DNA of 64,000 bases from contig NZ_CP032419.1 in assembly GCF_003595175.1 (NCBI RefSeq), forward strand, positions 1,488,001 through 1,552,000, read 5' to 3'. The translations under genes were made by a program, and so were the position numbers. Source of the stretch: Pseudomonas cavernae. Its GTDB lineage: Bacteria > Pseudomonadota > Gammaproteobacteria > Pseudomonadales > Pseudomonadaceae. The notes beneath the pieces are model-generated. The model worked only from the letters and a program-made list of their open reading frames with translations, searched no databases and was not told the DNA's origin. This document shows positions 43,537 through 54,767 of this stretch, one piece after another; within the stretch, counting starts at the first letter, position 1, and the number at the start of each line of letters is the position of its first letter.

Positions 43537-45150
43537 TCAGCAGCGGAAACGCTCCACCGACTTCGACAGGGCGCCCGCCAGCGTTTCCAACTCCTCGGTG
43601 GTGCGGCGGGTTTCGCCAATCACCTGGCTGTTGTCGGAGGACATCGCGGCGATGCTTTCCACCTGCTGGGCGATTTCATTGCTGGCCAGGCTCTGCTCGC
43701 CGATGGTGCGGGAGATATCCTTGACCAGTTGCGTCGTGTTCAGGGTCGCTTCGAGGATTTCACTGATGGCTCGTTCGACATCGGCGGTGACCGCCATGCC
43801 TTTGTCGACCTGGGTTACCCCAGCCTCCATGCTGCTGACCGCCTCGCGGGTGCTGTGCTGAATGCGTTGCACCATATCGGCGATTTCCTGGGTCGAGGTG
43901 CCGGTACGGGCGGCCAGTTGCCGGACTTCGTCGGCGACCACGGCAAAGCCGCGGCCCTGTTCACCGGCGCGGGCCGCTTCGATGGCGGCGTTGAGCGCGA
44001 GCAGGTTGGTCTGATCGGCGATGCCCTTGATCACTTGAATGATGCTGAAAATCTGTTCCGAGTCCTGGTTCAGGGTACGGATCACTTGGGCGGACTGCTG
44101 GACTGATTGGGCAATGTCGCCCATGTCCTCGACCACTTGATGGATCACTCGGCCGCCATTTTTGGCCAGATGTTCGGCCTGGCTTGCCATGCTCAGCGCG
44201 TGTTCGGCATGGCGGGTGATCTCCTCGATACTGGCCGTCATTTCACTGGTCGCCGCCGCCATGGTGCTGGCGGCGCCGCTCTGTTGCTGGCTGCTCTCGG
44301 CGATCTGGCGACAGCCACCGGCCAGTCGGCGGCTAATGGCGTCGACACCATGGGCGTTGCCGCTGATCAATTCGATCATCCCGCGCAAGTCACGCTGCAT
44401 CGTCGACAAGCTGCGAATCAAGGCGCTGGCTTCGTCCCGGTGGGCGGGGGCGTCGATGTGTATGCCCAGGTCGCCCTGCGCGGTGGTCGCGGCGATGTGG
44501 CTGGCGGTTTGCAGCGGCCGGATGATGCTGCGGATGCTCCATGCCGCCTGCAGGATAAGCAGCAGAAGGCTGGCGGCCAGCACCAAGCCGAGGCTGAGGT
44601 TGGCGGTACTGATCGCGGCCTTGGCCTCATCGCCGGTAAGGTGGGCATTCTTCTCGATCAGTTCGCTGAGCACCTCCAGATCGCCCTCCAATTGCTCGAA
44701 GGCGGCGAGAAACTCAGGCAGGCCTTGCTGCCCGGCCTGCGGATCGCTGATGGCGAGGCCGATGATGCGTTCGGCGGCGGCAATATAGGCATCGAGGCTG
44801 GGCTTGGCTTGGGTCAGGCCGGCGCGGATCTCGGCGTTGACCGGCAGGGCCAAGTTTTGTTCCAGCAGCTTGCGAAAACGTGCGGCATGCTCCTGGAGCC
44901 CGCTGCGTACCTCTTCGGCCGAGGTCGGACTCTTGCCCAGGCCGACCAGCATGGCGGACAGCACATCGGCGCGGAGGGCGTCGTGCATCATGTCGCCCTC
45001 CAGGTGGTTGCGCAGGGCGGCCAGACTGACCACGTTGTCGCTCATGGCGGCGGCCGTCCGCGTATTGCCCCAGAAACTGACCAGGCCCATGACCAGCGCA
45101 GCGAGTAGGCAGGTTGCGGTGAGCAGCAATAGGCGCAGTTTGATCGTCAT
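43537..45150 (-). CDS. Methyl-accepting chemotaxis protein
   Basis: 537 residues. Membrane helix 1 is at about 7-28 ([20 protein letters not shown]), a helical periplasmic sensor domain at about 30-185, helix 2 at about 188-207 ([20 protein letters not shown]), then HAMP, and a cytoplasmic signalling domain whose tip reads [20 protein letters not shown] followed by [15 protein letters not shown]. It is a chemoreceptor that controls CheA. The ligand is unknown. There is no C-terminal CheR-binding pentapeptide (ends VERFRC). It stands alone between purM and the DUF2066 operon. Confidence 0.92.
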   Translation of the reverse strand: MTIKLRLLLLTATCLLAALVMGLVSFWGNTRTAAAMSDNVVSLAALRNHLEGDMMHDALRADVLSAMLVGLGKSPTSAEEVRSGLQEHAARFRKLLEQNLALPVNAEIRAGLTQAKPSLDAYIAAAERIIGLAISDPQAGQQGLPEFLAAFEQLEGDLEVLSELIEKNAHLTGDEAKAAISTANLSLGLVLAASLLLLILQAAWSIRSIIRPLQTASHIAATTAQGDLGIHIDAPAHRDEASALIRSLSTMQRDLRGMIELISGNAHGVDAISRRLAGGCRQIAESSQQQSGAASTMAAATSEMTASIEEITRHAEHALSMASQAEHLAKNGGRVIHQVVEDMGDIAQSVQQSAQVIRTLNQDSEQIFSIIQVIKGIADQTNLLALNAAIEAARAGEQGRGFAVVADEVRQLAARTGTSTQEIADMVQRIQHSTREAVSSMEAGVTQVDKGMAVTADVERAISEILEATLNTTQLVKDISRTIGEQSLASNEIAQQVESIAAMSSDNSQVIGETRRTTEELETLAGALSKSVERFRC

Positions 45151-45342
45151 ATTGACTCCTTAGCTGGGGATGGCGCCGATTGATGCTTCGGCCATGGTGC
45201 GGATTGTTCTGATCCGCTATCGGCAAAATGTCGCGCGGCAATAGGGTGAGGCTTGCGCCGGCGGACCGGCGGCATTGGTTGCCGGGCCGCTGGCGGCTGT
45301 TTAAGGTATAGGCCTTGTGTCCCGAAGCCTTGCGAGAGTCCC

Positions 45343-46383
45343 ATGCGCGTGTTTGCCCGTCTGTTCTGCTGCTGGCTGACCCTGTTCAGCGTGCCGTCCT
45401 TCGCGGCCACGGTCGCCGATCTCTATCAGGTGCGCGAGCCGGTCACCAGCCAGACCCCCGAGGAGCGCAGCGCGGCTCTGGGCCGTGCCCTGGATACCCT
45501 GGTGCTGCGCCTGACCGGCGACAGCAAGGCGGCGCAGAGTCCGGCCTTGGCGGCCTTGCGCAAGGACCCGCAGCAGGTGATCAGCCAGTACGGCTACGAG
45601 AACGGTCCGCCCCCGGTGTTGGTGGTGGATTTCGACCCGGTCAGCACCGACCGTAGCTTGCGTCAGGCCGGTTTGCCGCTCTGGGGGGCCAATCGCCCGG
45701 CAATCCTGGCCTGGTGGCTGAACACCTCCGCTGAAGGCGCCAGTCTGGTCGGCGATGCCCAGGCCAGTGCCGCACCGCTGCAGCGTGCGGCGCAACGGCG
45801 TGGGTTGCCGCTGCGCTTGCCGCTGGCGGACCTGGATGAGCAACTGCTTGGCACCGCGGAAAACCTCGGCGCCGGCAAGCCGGATGCCCTGCGCCAAGCC
45901 TCCGAACGTTACGCGGCGGACGCCCTGCTGGCGGTCGATGCCCGCGAGGAAGCGGGGCAGTGGCAGGCGCAGTGGCGTCTGTGGATGGGCGACAGCCGCG
46001 AGCAAGGCAGCGCCCAGGGCGCCGATGCCGACAGCCTGGCCGATGCCGTGCTGCTGGCGGTGAGCGAGCGCCTGGCCCCGCGTTTCGTCGTTGCCCCAGG
46101 TGCCGCCTCTGGCAAACTGACCCTGGAAGTACAAGGCGCCAACCTGGCCCGCTACGCCGAGATCGGCCGCCTGCTGGAGCCGTTCGGGGCGAAGCTGCGG
46201 CAAGTGGTCGGTGACCGCCTGATCTATGAGGTTAACGCCAGCGCCGAGCAATTACGTGCGCAGTTGGCCTTGGCTCATTTGCAGGAGGTGGCGGCCGCGC
46301 CGCCCGAGGCCGCTCAGGCACCGGCAGATGGCAGCACGCCAACGCTGCAGCCGCGTGGCGATGTCCTGCATTTCCGCTGGTAG
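45343..46383 (+). CDS. DUF2066 exported protein
   Basis: 346 residues from the ATG at 45343 (MRVFARLFCCWLTLFSVPSF), with a cleavable signal peptide ending near SFA-ATV. The mature part has TPEERSAALGRALDTLVLRL and ISQYGYENGPPPVLVVDFDP, which mark DUF2066. The C-terminal tail is Pro/Ala-rich. Periplasmic, function unknown. The earlier in-frame start at 45253 lacks a signal sequence directly at its N-terminus. It is first of the run continuing to hda. Confidence 0.8.
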   Translation: MRVFARLFCCWLTLFSVPSFAATVADLYQVREPVTSQTPEERSAALGRALDTLVLRLTGDSKAAQSPALAALRKDPQQVISQYGYENGPPPVLVVDFDPVSTDRSLRQAGLPLWGANRPAILAWWLNTSAEGASLVGDAQASAAPLQRAAQRRGLPLRLPLADLDEQLLGTAENLGAGKPDALRQASERYAADALLAVDAREEAGQWQAQWRLWMGDSREQGSAQGADADSLADAVLLAVSERLAPRFVVAPGAASGKLTLEVQGANLARYAEIGRLLEPFGAKLRQVVGDRLIYEVNASAEQLRAQLALAHLQEVAAAPPEAAQAPADGSTPTLQPRGDVLHFRW

Positions 46384-46428
46384 TTCGGTTCAACCCGGCG
46401 GCCATGTTGGCCGCCTACAAGGATGACC

Positions 46429-46977
46429 ATGCACCAACTGCCTAACCTGCTGACGTTGCTGCGTCTGGCTCTGACCATACCGATTGCCTGCCTGCTATTG
46501 GCCGAGCGCCATGCGCAGGCGCTGTCGCTGTTCGCCGTGGCGGGGGCATCCGACGCGCTGGATGGTTTTCTCGCCCGCCGCTTCGGCTGGACCAGTCGTC
46601 TCGGTTCGATCCTCGATCCGCTGGCGGACAAGCTGCTGCTGGTCACCAGTTACGTCTGCCTGGCGCTGAGCGCGGTGTTGCCCTGGTGGCTGACTCTGCT
46701 GGTGCTGCTGCGCGATGCTCTGATCGTCGGCGGTGCCGCCCTCTATAGGCAGCTGCGCGGACCCTTCGCGTTTCGCCCGAGCTGGCTGGGTAAGGCGTCT
46801 ACCCTGCTGCAAATCGTTCTGGTGCTGGCCGTGCTGCTGGAACTGTCTGTCTTCCCGGCCTTCGTCGTGGTGCATTGGCCGCTGGTCGCCGCCGTAGTCG
46901 GGTTGACCCTGCTGAGCGGCGGCGATTATCTGCGCACCTGGATCGCTAAATTTCGGGCCACGAGGCTGCCAGCATGA
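46429..46977 (+). CDS. CDP-alcohol phosphatidyltransferase family protein
   Basis: 182 residues with about five membrane segments. The family active-site motif D-G-x2-A-R-x8-G-x3-D-x3-D reads SDALDGFLARRFGWTSRLGS followed by ILDPLADK. It probably makes a phospholipid (PgsA or cardiolipin-type) from CDP-diacylglycerol, but the acceptor alcohol cannot be told. The start ATG at 46429 has AAGG at 6 nt; the ATG at 46423 touches it. Its stop overlaps the next start (ATGA). Confidence 0.85.
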   Translation: MHQLPNLLTLLRLALTIPIACLLLAERHAQALSLFAVAGASDALDGFLARRFGWTSRLGSILDPLADKLLLVTSYVCLALSAVLPWWLTLLVLLRDALIVGGAALYRQLRGPFAFRPSWLGKASTLLQIVLVLAVLLELSVFPAFVVVHWPLVAAVVGLTLLSGGDYLRTWIAKFRATRLPA

Positions 46978-48065
46978 ACGTTTCCCGTCACTGGTTCGGC
47001 TTGGTCGGCTTGCTTCTGCTCGGTTGGCTGTTGTATCTGCTGCACCCTATTCTCTCGCCCTTTCTGATCGGCGTGCTGCTCGCCTATATGGGCGATCCGC
47101 TGGTCGATCGCCTGGAGCGCTGGAAGCTGTCGCGCACCTGGGCCGTGGTGGTGGTGTTCGCGCTGTTCAGCCTGATGCTGCTGGTGTTGCTGCTGGTCCT
47201 GGTGCCGATGCTCGGTCGGCAACTGGTGCGCCTCTACGAACTGGCGCCGCAGATGCTCGACTGGCTGCAGCACACGGCATTGCCCTGGGTACAGGCGCAA
47301 TTGGGCCTGGCCGACAGTTTCTGGCGCTTCGACCAACTCAAGGCGGCGTTATCCGAGCATCTGGGCAAGACCACTGACATCGTCGGCGCGGTGCTGGCCC
47401 AGGCGACCGCTTCCAGCCTGGCGCTGCTCGGCTGGCTGGGTAATCTGCTGCTGATCCCGGTGGTCAGCTTCTACCTGCTGCGCGACTGGGACCTGCTGGT
47501 GGCCAAGCTGCGCGGTCTGCTGCCGCGCCGCCGCGAGGACTTCGTCGTGCAGCTGGTCGGCGAGTGCCATGAGGTGCTCGGCGCCTTCCTGCGCGGCCAG
47601 TTGCTGGTGATGTTGGCGCTCGGCGTGATCTATGCCAGCGGCCTGATGCTGGTTGGGTTGGAGCTGGGGCTGTTGATCGGCCTGATCGCCGGGCTGGCCA
47701 GCATCGTGCCCTACATGGGCTTCGTGGTCGGCTTCGGCGCGGCGGTGACGGCGGGGCTGTTCCAGTTCGGTGTGGAGTTCTACCCGCTGTTGGGGATCGC
47801 CGCGGTATTCATGGTCGGTCAGCTGCTCGAGGGTATGCTGCTGACCCCCTGGTTGGTGGGTGACCGCATCGGCCTGCATCCGGTGGCGGTTATCTTCGCC
47901 ATCCTCGCCGGCGGTCAGCTGTTCGGCTTCACCGGCGTCCTGCTGGCCCTGCCGGTGGCCGCGGTGATCATGGTTTTGCTGCGTCATGTGCATGATTTGT
48001 ATAAACTTTCGAATCTTTATCGAGAGTCCATCGACGGTTTCGACGAACCGTCCAATCCGGCATGA
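46974..48065 (+). CDS. AI-2E/PerM-family transporter-like membrane protein
   Basis: 363 residues with seven or eight membrane segments: two N-terminal helices (FGLVGLLLLGWLLYLLHPIL and a second near 60-80), a soluble insert around residues 80-150, and a C-terminal cluster including GLIAGLASIVPYMGFVVGFG, the signature of the AI-2E transporter (UPF0118) family. The substrate is unknown; some relatives export autoinducer-2 or act as Na+/H+ antiporters. Coupled upstream (46974) and downstream (48062). Confidence 0.88.
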   Translation: MNVSRHWFGLVGLLLLGWLLYLLHPILSPFLIGVLLAYMGDPLVDRLERWKLSRTWAVVVVFALFSLMLLVLLLVLVPMLGRQLVRLYELAPQMLDWLQHTALPWVQAQLGLADSFWRFDQLKAALSEHLGKTTDIVGAVLAQATASSLALLGWLGNLLLIPVVSFYLLRDWDLLVAKLRGLLPRRREDFVVQLVGECHEVLGAFLRGQLLVMLALGVIYASGLMLVGLELGLLIGLIAGLASIVPYMGFVVGFGAAVTAGLFQFGVEFYPLLGIAAVFMVGQLLEGMLLTPWLVGDRIGLHPVAVIFAILAGGQLFGFTGVLLALPVAAVIMVLLRHVHDLYKLSNLYRESIDGFDEPSNPA

Positions 48066-48766
48066 AACCGACCCAGCTGCCTCTAGGCGTTCGTCTACGC
48101 GATGACGCCACCTTCGCCAACTACTATCCCGGCGCCAATGCGGCCGCCCTCGGCTATGTCGAGCGCTTGTGCGAAGCCGATGCCGGCTGGACGGAGAGCC
48201 TGATCTACCTGTGGGGCGGTGAAGGCGTCGGGCGCAGTCATTTGCTGCAGGCGGCCTGTCTGCGCTTCGAGCAGCACGGTGAGCAGGCGGTGTATCTGCC
48301 GCTGACCGAGGTGGTCGAGTACGGCCCGGTCTTGCTGGACAACCTCGAGCAATGCGAGCTGGTGTGTCTGGATGATCTCGACGCCGTGGCCGGCCGTGAC
48401 GACTGGGAAGTGGCGCTGTTCCATCTGTTCAACCGTCTGCGCGACAGTGGCCGGCGCCTGCTGCTGGCGGCGAGCGCCGCGCCGCGCGAGCTGGCAATAC
48501 GTTTGCCCGATCTGCAGTCGCGCTTGAGTTTGGCGCTGGTGTTCCAGCTGCAGTCGCTGTCCGACGAAGACAAGCTGCGCGCCCTGCAACTGCGCGCCTC
48601 GCGCCGGGGCCTGCATCTGACCGACGAGGTCGGGCGCTTCATCCTCACCCGTGGTACGCGCAGCATGAGCGCACTGTTCGAGTTGCTCGAACAGCTGGAT
48701 CAGGCCTCGTTGCAGGCGCAACGCAAGCTGACCATCCCCTTCCTCAAGGAAGTGCTGCACTGGTAA
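48062..48766 (+). CDS. hda: Hda, DnaA-related regulatory inactivator of DnaA
   Basis: 234 residues, a DnaA-like AAA+ domain. The N-terminal clamp-binding peptide TQLPLGVRL is visible, then the Walker A-like WGGEGVGRSHLLQAA, Walker B-like LVCLDDLDAVAG, and the sensor/arginine-finger region ALQLRASRRGLHLTDEVGRF. With the beta clamp it stimulates DnaA-ATP hydrolysis and limits re-initiation. Its start overlaps the preceding stop (ATGA), so it is the end of the four-gene run. Confidence 0.93.
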   Translation: MKPTQLPLGVRLRDDATFANYYPGANAAALGYVERLCEADAGWTESLIYLWGGEGVGRSHLLQAACLRFEQHGEQAVYLPLTEVVEYGPVLLDNLEQCELVCLDDLDAVAGRDDWEVALFHLFNRLRDSGRRLLLAASAAPRELAIRLPDLQSRLSLALVFQLQSLSDEDKLRALQLRASRRGLHLTDEVGRFILTRGTRSMSALFELLEQLDQASLQAQRKLTIPFLKEVLHW

Positions 48767-48793
48767 CGCCGTCAGCCGACACCTGCTTGCCTT

Positions 48794-48862
48794 TGTAGCG
48801 TATTTATTCGCGAATTTGAGCAGCTCCGCACGGCCCTTTTCGCGAATAAATTCGCTCCTACA
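48794..48862. repeat. REP-like inverted pair
   Basis: TGTAGCGTATTTATTCGCGA (from 48794) and TTCGCGAATAAATTCGCTCC (from 48839, then TACA) are inverted relatives, the usual Pseudomonas REP doublet, in the gap between convergent hda and DUF2069. Confidence 0.8.
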
Positions 48863-48874
48863 GGGGCTATCCGT

Positions 48875-50230
<1,356 letters not shown>

Positions 50231-50352
50231 TTGCATGTCGCATCCGGTATAAGGTGGCGGCTATTCTACCCGCGTCGGCGTAGCTGTCTGCACAGGCTGC
50301 AGGGTTTGCGGCGGCGGAGAGGGGGTGGCCGATAAGTCGCTAAGGAGATGGC

Positions 50353-51606
50353 ATGCGCCAAGGCGTTGCTGATGTTGTGGAATTCTGGCGTTTCCTGTTG
50401 CAGCGCTTCATCGATGATCGCGCGCCCAACAGTGCCGCCGCACTGACCTACACCACCCTGTTCGCGGTGGTGCCGATGATGACCGTGACTTTCGCCATGC
50501 TCTCGGCGATTCCGGTGTTTCAGGGCGTTGGTGAGCAGATTCAGCGCTTTATCTTTCACAACTTCCTGCCGGCTTCCGGAGAGACGGTGCAGGAGTATCT
50601 GACCAGCTTCACCCTCCAGGCCCGCCAGCTGACCTGGCTCGGGGTGATTTTCCTGGCGGTCACGGCCTTCACCATGCTGGTCACTGTGGAGAAGGCCTTC
50701 AATACCATTTGGCGGGTGCGCCAGCCACGCCGCGGAGTGTCCAGCTTCCTGCTTTATTGGGCGATTCTCAGCCTCGGGCCCTTGCTGCTCGGCGCCGGTT
50801 TTGCGGTGAGCACCTATATCACCTCGCTGTCGTTGATTTCCGGGCCGGATGCGGTGATCGGCGCGAAAACCCTGCTGCGTTTCGCCCCGCTGCTATCCAG
50901 CGTGGCCGCCTTCACCCTGATTTACGCGACAGTGCCGAACACCCGCGTGCCGTTCAAACATGCGTTGGTCGGCGGGGTGCTGGCGGCCGTGCTGTTCGAG
51001 TTGGCGAAGATGCTGTTCGGCCTTTATGTCCGCCTGTTTCCCGGTTATCAGCTGATCTATGGCGCCTTTGCCACGGTGCCGCTGTTCCTGTTATGGATCT
51101 ACCTGTCCTGGCTGATCGTCCTGCTCGGCGCCGAGCTGGTGTGCAACCTGTCCAGTTCCAGGCACTGGCGGCGCCGGGCCGTGCCGCGCCTGCTGGTGGT
51201 ACTGGGCATTCTGCGGGTGTTCCACGACAGCCAGCTGCGCGGTGAGGTGGTCAGCCATCGCCACGTGCAGAGCCAGGGCTGGCTGCTGCCGGAGGACGAG
51301 TGGGACGAGATCCTCGGTTTTCTCGAAGGCGAACAGTTGATCTGTCGTGCCAGTGGCGGGGCCTGGGTGCTGTGCCGTGATCTGGCGCATTACAGCCTGG
51401 CTCAGCTGCTCAGTCGCAGCCCCTGGCCGTTACCGCGGCTTGCCCAATTGCCCAGGGCGCTGGACGAATCCTGGTATCCCGGTTTGCGGCTGGCGCTCGA
51501 GCGCTTTTACCAGCATCAGCAGGCGCTGTTCGGCGCCAGCCTGGCGCAATGGCTGCAATCCCATGCACCCGAGGGGCCGGGTGGAATCGCCGAAGCGGAC
51601 AAGTGA
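50353..51606 (+). CDS. YihY/virulence factor BrkB family membrane protein
   Basis: 417 residues. Six membrane helices occupy the first 280 residues, including [20 protein letters not shown] (the YihY signature) and [22 protein letters not shown]-terminal cytosolic domain of about 130 residues follows, of winged-helix type ([20 protein letters not shown] onward), as in the long form of the family. Once called ribonuclease BN in error; the function remains open. AAGGAG lies 5 nt upstream of the ATG. Confidence 0.88.
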   Translation: MRQGVADVVEFWRFLLQRFIDDRAPNSAAALTYTTLFAVVPMMTVTFAMLSAIPVFQGVGEQIQRFIFHNFLPASGETVQEYLTSFTLQARQLTWLGVIFLAVTAFTMLVTVEKAFNTIWRVRQPRRGVSSFLLYWAILSLGPLLLGAGFAVSTYITSLSLISGPDAVIGAKTLLRFAPLLSSVAAFTLIYATVPNTRVPFKHALVGGVLAAVLFELAKMLFGLYVRLFPGYQLIYGAFATVPLFLLWIYLSWLIVLLGAELVCNLSSSRHWRRRAVPRLLVVLGILRVFHDSQLRGEVVSHRHVQSQGWLLPEDEWDEILGFLEGEQLICRASGGAWVLCRDLAHYSLAQLLSRSPWPLPRLAQLPRALDESWYPGLRLALERFYQHQQALFGASLAQWLQSHAPEGPGGIAEADK

Positions 51607-51761
51607 CGTAAAAAGTCAGTTTGCGGCGCGTTGCTTCGCCGCCTTCCGGCATCACCCTCGAAGCAGCCAAGACATGGCCCCCGCAGGGTTGGCACGCTTC
51701 TGGCTCTGCTCATGAGGGATTGCTGTCATGTTGCCAGCAATGCATGACTGCCGAAGGGATG

Positions 51762-51953
51762 ATGAGCGAGATGAGTCGTACGCAGGGCAAAGTCCTTCAA
51801 CTGCAGCGCTGTAAACCCGAGCAAGCTCTGGAGCGTCTGAATCGGCTCACCGGGCTGCGCTTTGTCTGCTGGCCCGAGTCCTTGCGTGGGGCCGGTGTGG
51901 CAGGGCCTGAACCGACGGTGGAGACCATTCCACTGGAAGCCGGGCGGCGCTAG
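51762..51953 (+). CDS. Small conserved hypothetical protein
   Basis: 63 residues if started at 51762 (MSEMSRTQGKVLQLQRCKPE); starts at 51759 or 51771 are possible, with AAGGG just upstream. It continues QALERLNRLTGLRFVCWPES and ends PTVETIPLEAGRR. It looks like a real small protein because of its coding-like composition, ribosome site and terminator at 51959. No family recognised. Confidence 0.6.
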   Translation: MSEMSRTQGKVLQLQRCKPEQALERLNRLTGLRFVCWPESLRGAGVAGPEPTVETIPLEAGRR

Positions 51954-51958
51954 AAACA

Positions 51959-51986
51959 CGAACCCCGCGCTTGGGCGCGGGGTTCG
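51959..51986 (+). terminator. Hairpin terminator candidate
   Basis: CGAACCCCGCGC (51959-51970) and GCGCGGGGTTCG (51975-51986) form a perfect 12-bp stem with a 4-nt loop between two convergent genes; the T-tract is weak. Confidence 0.65.
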
Positions 51987-52003
51987 GTCATCCAGCGACC
52001 GAA

Positions 52004-52396
52004 TCAGGCCAACGCTTGCTGGCTCTCGCTGCTGGCTTGTTCCACGGGCTGAACGAACAGTTCCTCGACAATCAGGCTGCGGACGGCGACTGCCGAACGC
52101 AACTGCACCTGCATGTCCTTGACCTTCTGCTTCACCGCCAGCCGCGCGACACCCGATAACAGGATCTTGTTGTGGGCGTTGACCTTGCCATGGTCGATCG
52201 TCGCCTCGCGGCGTACGCCGCCATCCTCATAGCTGACCAGCAGGGACACCGGCAGATTGGCCAGGCCAGGCAGGTGCAGCCAAGCGGCGATATTGTATTC
52301 GGCAACGCGGCCTTCGTAAGGGGTGACGATCAAGCGGGCCGTATCGCTGATGCGCGATGGCACGTTGCCGATCAGCTGGTCGTGGGCTTGGGTCAT
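52004..52396 (-). CDS. Hypothetical protein, unrecognised
   Basis: 130 residues. It opens MTQAHDQLIGNVPSRISDTA and has a beta-rich centre (YNIAAWLHLPGLANLPVSLL, SYEDGGVRREATIDHGKVNA) and a basic helix near the end (VARLAVKQKVKDMQVQLRSA). There is no signal peptide or membrane segment. No known domain can be named. It is convergent with the 63-residue gene and lies upstream of the PilZ gene on the same strand. Confidence 0.65.
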   Translation of the reverse strand: MTQAHDQLIGNVPSRISDTARLIVTPYEGRVAEYNIAAWLHLPGLANLPVSLLVSYEDGGVRREATIDHGKVNAHNKILLSGVARLAVKQKVKDMQVQLRSAVAVRSLIVEELFVQPVEQASSESQQALA

Positions 52397-52541
52397 TGCG
52401 GGCTTCCGGGCTGATAACGGGTCAACGCTGCTAGATGGGAATTCAGCCGGGCGTTGATCGTGCCGATTATAGGCTCGCCCGTTTCGTTGAAACTGTGCGC
52501 TCAGGCGCCGGGTGGCGTGACCCGTCTCGCAGTTCAGGCTC

Positions 52542-53957
52542 TTACGCCAGCTTCAGTGGGTAGCGGGCCACCAGCGGCGTCGCCAGGTTGGCAGTGGTCA
52601 GCGGGACTATGGCCTGGTTATGCACGCTGGCCAGCTGCAGCCAGAGATTTTCCCCTTCGACGAACTGACCGGTCGCTAGCCACAGGCCGTGGTGCCAGGC
52701 ATTGCCCGGCACCGGCGTGCTTTGCAGCACGCCGGGGTGAGTCTGGGCGCTGGGCGCACGGCGCAGCCAGACGGGGCGGGGCAGGCCCTTGAGGTAGCGG
52801 ATGCCGAGGTGCAGGCCTTCGCTATTGAGATGACGCCAGCGGATCAGGGCCAGCGTCGGTGTGCCGCTCGGGCTGAGCAGCAGAAGCAATTGCCCGACCG
52901 GCAGTCGGGGGCCCTGGTCGGCATTGCAGAGCAGGCGTGCCCCGCCGGGGCTGACGTCGAGTACCTGCGCCGAGCATTGGCTGGGGCGCTGGTCGAGCAG
53001 CTGGGCGTGAATGGCGGCCAGGCCAATGATCAACTGGCAGTTGCTCTGCTGGTCGGTACGCAAGTGGCGGCGCTGCTGGCGGCCCAGCCAGTGCTGGTGG
53101 ACGCGCTCCAGCACCTGACGTTCCTTACCGCTTTGCAGTGGTGCCGGTTCATGCAGGGCGACCAGCAGGGCACCTAGTTCGAATCGGCGCAGGTATTGGT
53201 TGTCGATTTCCGCGATCTGCTCGAGCATCAGGCAGGGTTGGGCCGCGGTGAGGTCGATCGTTGGTCCTTCGGTGTCTCCAGTCTCGTCCTCGTCCCAGGG
53301 CTGCAGGCGGGCCAGGCCTGCCAGCGGCGCGAGGGCACTGAACAGCGCCGGGCCTTCACCTTCGGCCAGATGGAAGGGATTGCTCAGGGCCATCAGCAGC
53401 ATCTGTTGGTAGAGCCCGCGCAGGGTGTTGGCTGGCTGCGGTTGAAAGGCGGCGGCGACCGGTTCGTCCAGACAGTTCTGGTATTCGCCGATCCAGTACA
53501 ACAGGTGGCTGTCGCGCCACAGGCTGGGCGGCGGCTCCTGATACAACTGGTAATTTCGCAGCAGGGTCTGGGCGAGAAAGTGCTGGGCCATGTACAGGCA
53601 CCAAGCCAGGTGCGGGCGCGAGGGATGGCGGCTCTGGAGGATCTGCAGCAACAAGCGCTTGAAGCCCACCGCCAGTTCCGCGCACAGGCGCACGAACAGC
53701 GCTGGCGGCGGGCGCTCGTCGCTGTAGGGCTGGGCGTAATGGCGGAATTCCTCGCTGAAGCTTTGCAGGGTGCGCTGCCTTTCGAGTAAGGTCATGGCAC
53801 TGCGATTCAGCCGGAACGACAGGCTCAAGACCTGTTGCAGCCCATGCTCCGGGGGCTGCAGACGCGCATTGGCGAGCTGCGCCTGGAGATCGGCGAGCGG
53901 CTCCGCATGCTCATCGTGGATGTCTGGCACCTCCAGACGCAAAGCATCCAGTGTCAT
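52542..53957 (-). CDS. PilZ-domain protein (predicted c-di-GMP receptor)
   Basis: 471 residues from the ATG at 53957 (MTLDALRLEVPDIHDEHAEP), with AGGG 6 nt upstream. A long helical N-terminal region (residues 1-310) precedes a PilZ domain at about 320-420: an RxxxR-type motif in GRQQRRHLRTDQQ and the DxSxxG motif in AQVLDVSPGGARLLC. These bind c-di-GMP in PilZ proteins. A further C-terminal beta part ends VARYPLKLA. The output partner is unknown. Divergent from the thioredoxin lipoprotein at 53988. Confidence 0.8.
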   Translation of the reverse strand: MTLDALRLEVPDIHDEHAEPLADLQAQLANARLQPPEHGLQQVLSLSFRLNRSAMTLLERQRTLQSFSEEFRHYAQPYSDERPPPALFVRLCAELAVGFKRLLLQILQSRHPSRPHLAWCLYMAQHFLAQTLLRNYQLYQEPPPSLWRDSHLLYWIGEYQNCLDEPVAAAFQPQPANTLRGLYQQMLLMALSNPFHLAEGEGPALFSALAPLAGLARLQPWDEDETGDTEGPTIDLTAAQPCLMLEQIAEIDNQYLRRFELGALLVALHEPAPLQSGKERQVLERVHQHWLGRQQRRHLRTDQQSNCQLIIGLAAIHAQLLDQRPSQCSAQVLDVSPGGARLLCNADQGPRLPVGQLLLLLSPSGTPTLALIRWRHLNSEGLHLGIRYLKGLPRPVWLRRAPSAQTHPGVLQSTPVPGNAWHHGLWLATGQFVEGENLWLQLASVHNQAIVPLTTANLATPLVARYPLKLA

Positions 53958-53987
53958 ATCAACCCTGCATATATGAGGATCGACTGC

Positions 53988-54470
53988 ATGGACGTGCGAC
54001 TCCAGAGGGTGATGAGAGGGTTGGTCATGGGGATTGTCGCCGGGCTCTTGCTGGCCGGTTGTGTCGAGGACGCGGGTGTCGACCAGCATGGGCGAAAGGT
54101 AGCGGTTGAGCGCCTGGAAGGCCAGTGGTTAGTGATCAATTACTGGGCCGAGTGGTGTGGGCCCTGCCGCACCGAGATTCCCGAGTTGAACCGTCTGGCC
54201 GAGCAGCTCAAGGGGCAGCCGGTCGAGGTGTTCGGGGTGAATTTCGATGGCCTGCAGGGTGACGAATTGACTCAGGCGGCGGAATCTTTGGGGATTCGTT
54301 TTACCGTGCTGGCGCAGGACCCGGCGGCGCGTTTCGATCTGCCGCGTAGCGAGGCGCTGCCAGTGACTTATATCGTCGATCCCCAGGGTAAGGTGCGTGA
54401 GCGCTTGATGGGGGAGCAGAACGCGGCGGGGCTGAGCAAGCGCCTGGCCGAACTGCAGGCCGGCAAGTAA
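53988..54470 (+). CDS. Thioredoxin-fold lipoprotein (TlpA-like)
   Basis: 160 residues from the ATG at 53988. The signal peptide RLQRVMRGLVMGIVAGLLLAGC ends in lipobox LAGC, so it is membrane-anchored in the periplasm. The thioredoxin motif WAEWCGPCRTEIPEL has the active-site CGPC, and the cis-Pro is in EALPVTYIVDPQGKVRE. It probably reduces or oxidises periplasmic disulfides. GAGGA lies about 8 nt upstream; an earlier start is ruled out because it would displace the signal peptide. Confidence 0.88.
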   Translation: MDVRLQRVMRGLVMGIVAGLLLAGCVEDAGVDQHGRKVAVERLEGQWLVINYWAEWCGPCRTEIPELNRLAEQLKGQPVEVFGVNFDGLQGDELTQAAESLGIRFTVLAQDPAARFDLPRSEALPVTYIVDPQGKVRERLMGEQNAAGLSKRLAELQAGK

Positions 54471-54488
54471 CCACCGAGGAGCGAGACG

Positions 54489-54764
54489 ATGGCGCGCATC
54501 TGTATGCATGGTTATGTCAGCGGGCGGGTTCAGGGCGTGAGTTTTCGCCAGTACACCGAGGAACAGGCCGAGCGCCTGGAGCTGGATGGTTGGGTGCGCA
54601 ATTTGCCAGATGGCCGGGTGGAGGTGCTGTTCGAAGGCGAAGAGGACGCCGTGCGGGAGTTGGCGGCCTGGCTCGAGCGGGGTCCGGCGAGTGCCAGGGT
54701 CGAGGCGGTGGCGCTGGAGCAGCAGGGGCTGCAGGGCGTCGCCGGGTTTGTCATACGCCGCTAG
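54489..54764 (+). CDS. acyP: Acylphosphatase
   Basis: 91 residues, full length. It hydrolyses the carboxyl-phosphate bond of acylphosphates. The catalytic Arg is in [20 protein letters not shown] (VSFR) and the Asn in [20 protein letters not shown]. The C-terminal strand GVAGFVIRR is typical. It follows the thioredoxin lipoprotein by 18 nt with GAGGAGCG ahead of the ATG; the two are probably cotranscribed. Confidence 0.93.
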   Translation: MARICMHGYVSGRVQGVSFRQYTEEQAERLELDGWVRNLPDGRVEVLFEGEEDAVRELAAWLERGPASARVEAVALEQQGLQGVAGFVIRR

Positions 54765-54767
54765 GTC

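Noticed and set aside
43392..43619. 75-codon minus ORF upstream of purM
   Set aside because: No ribosome site, and it overlaps the end of the chemoreceptor gene.
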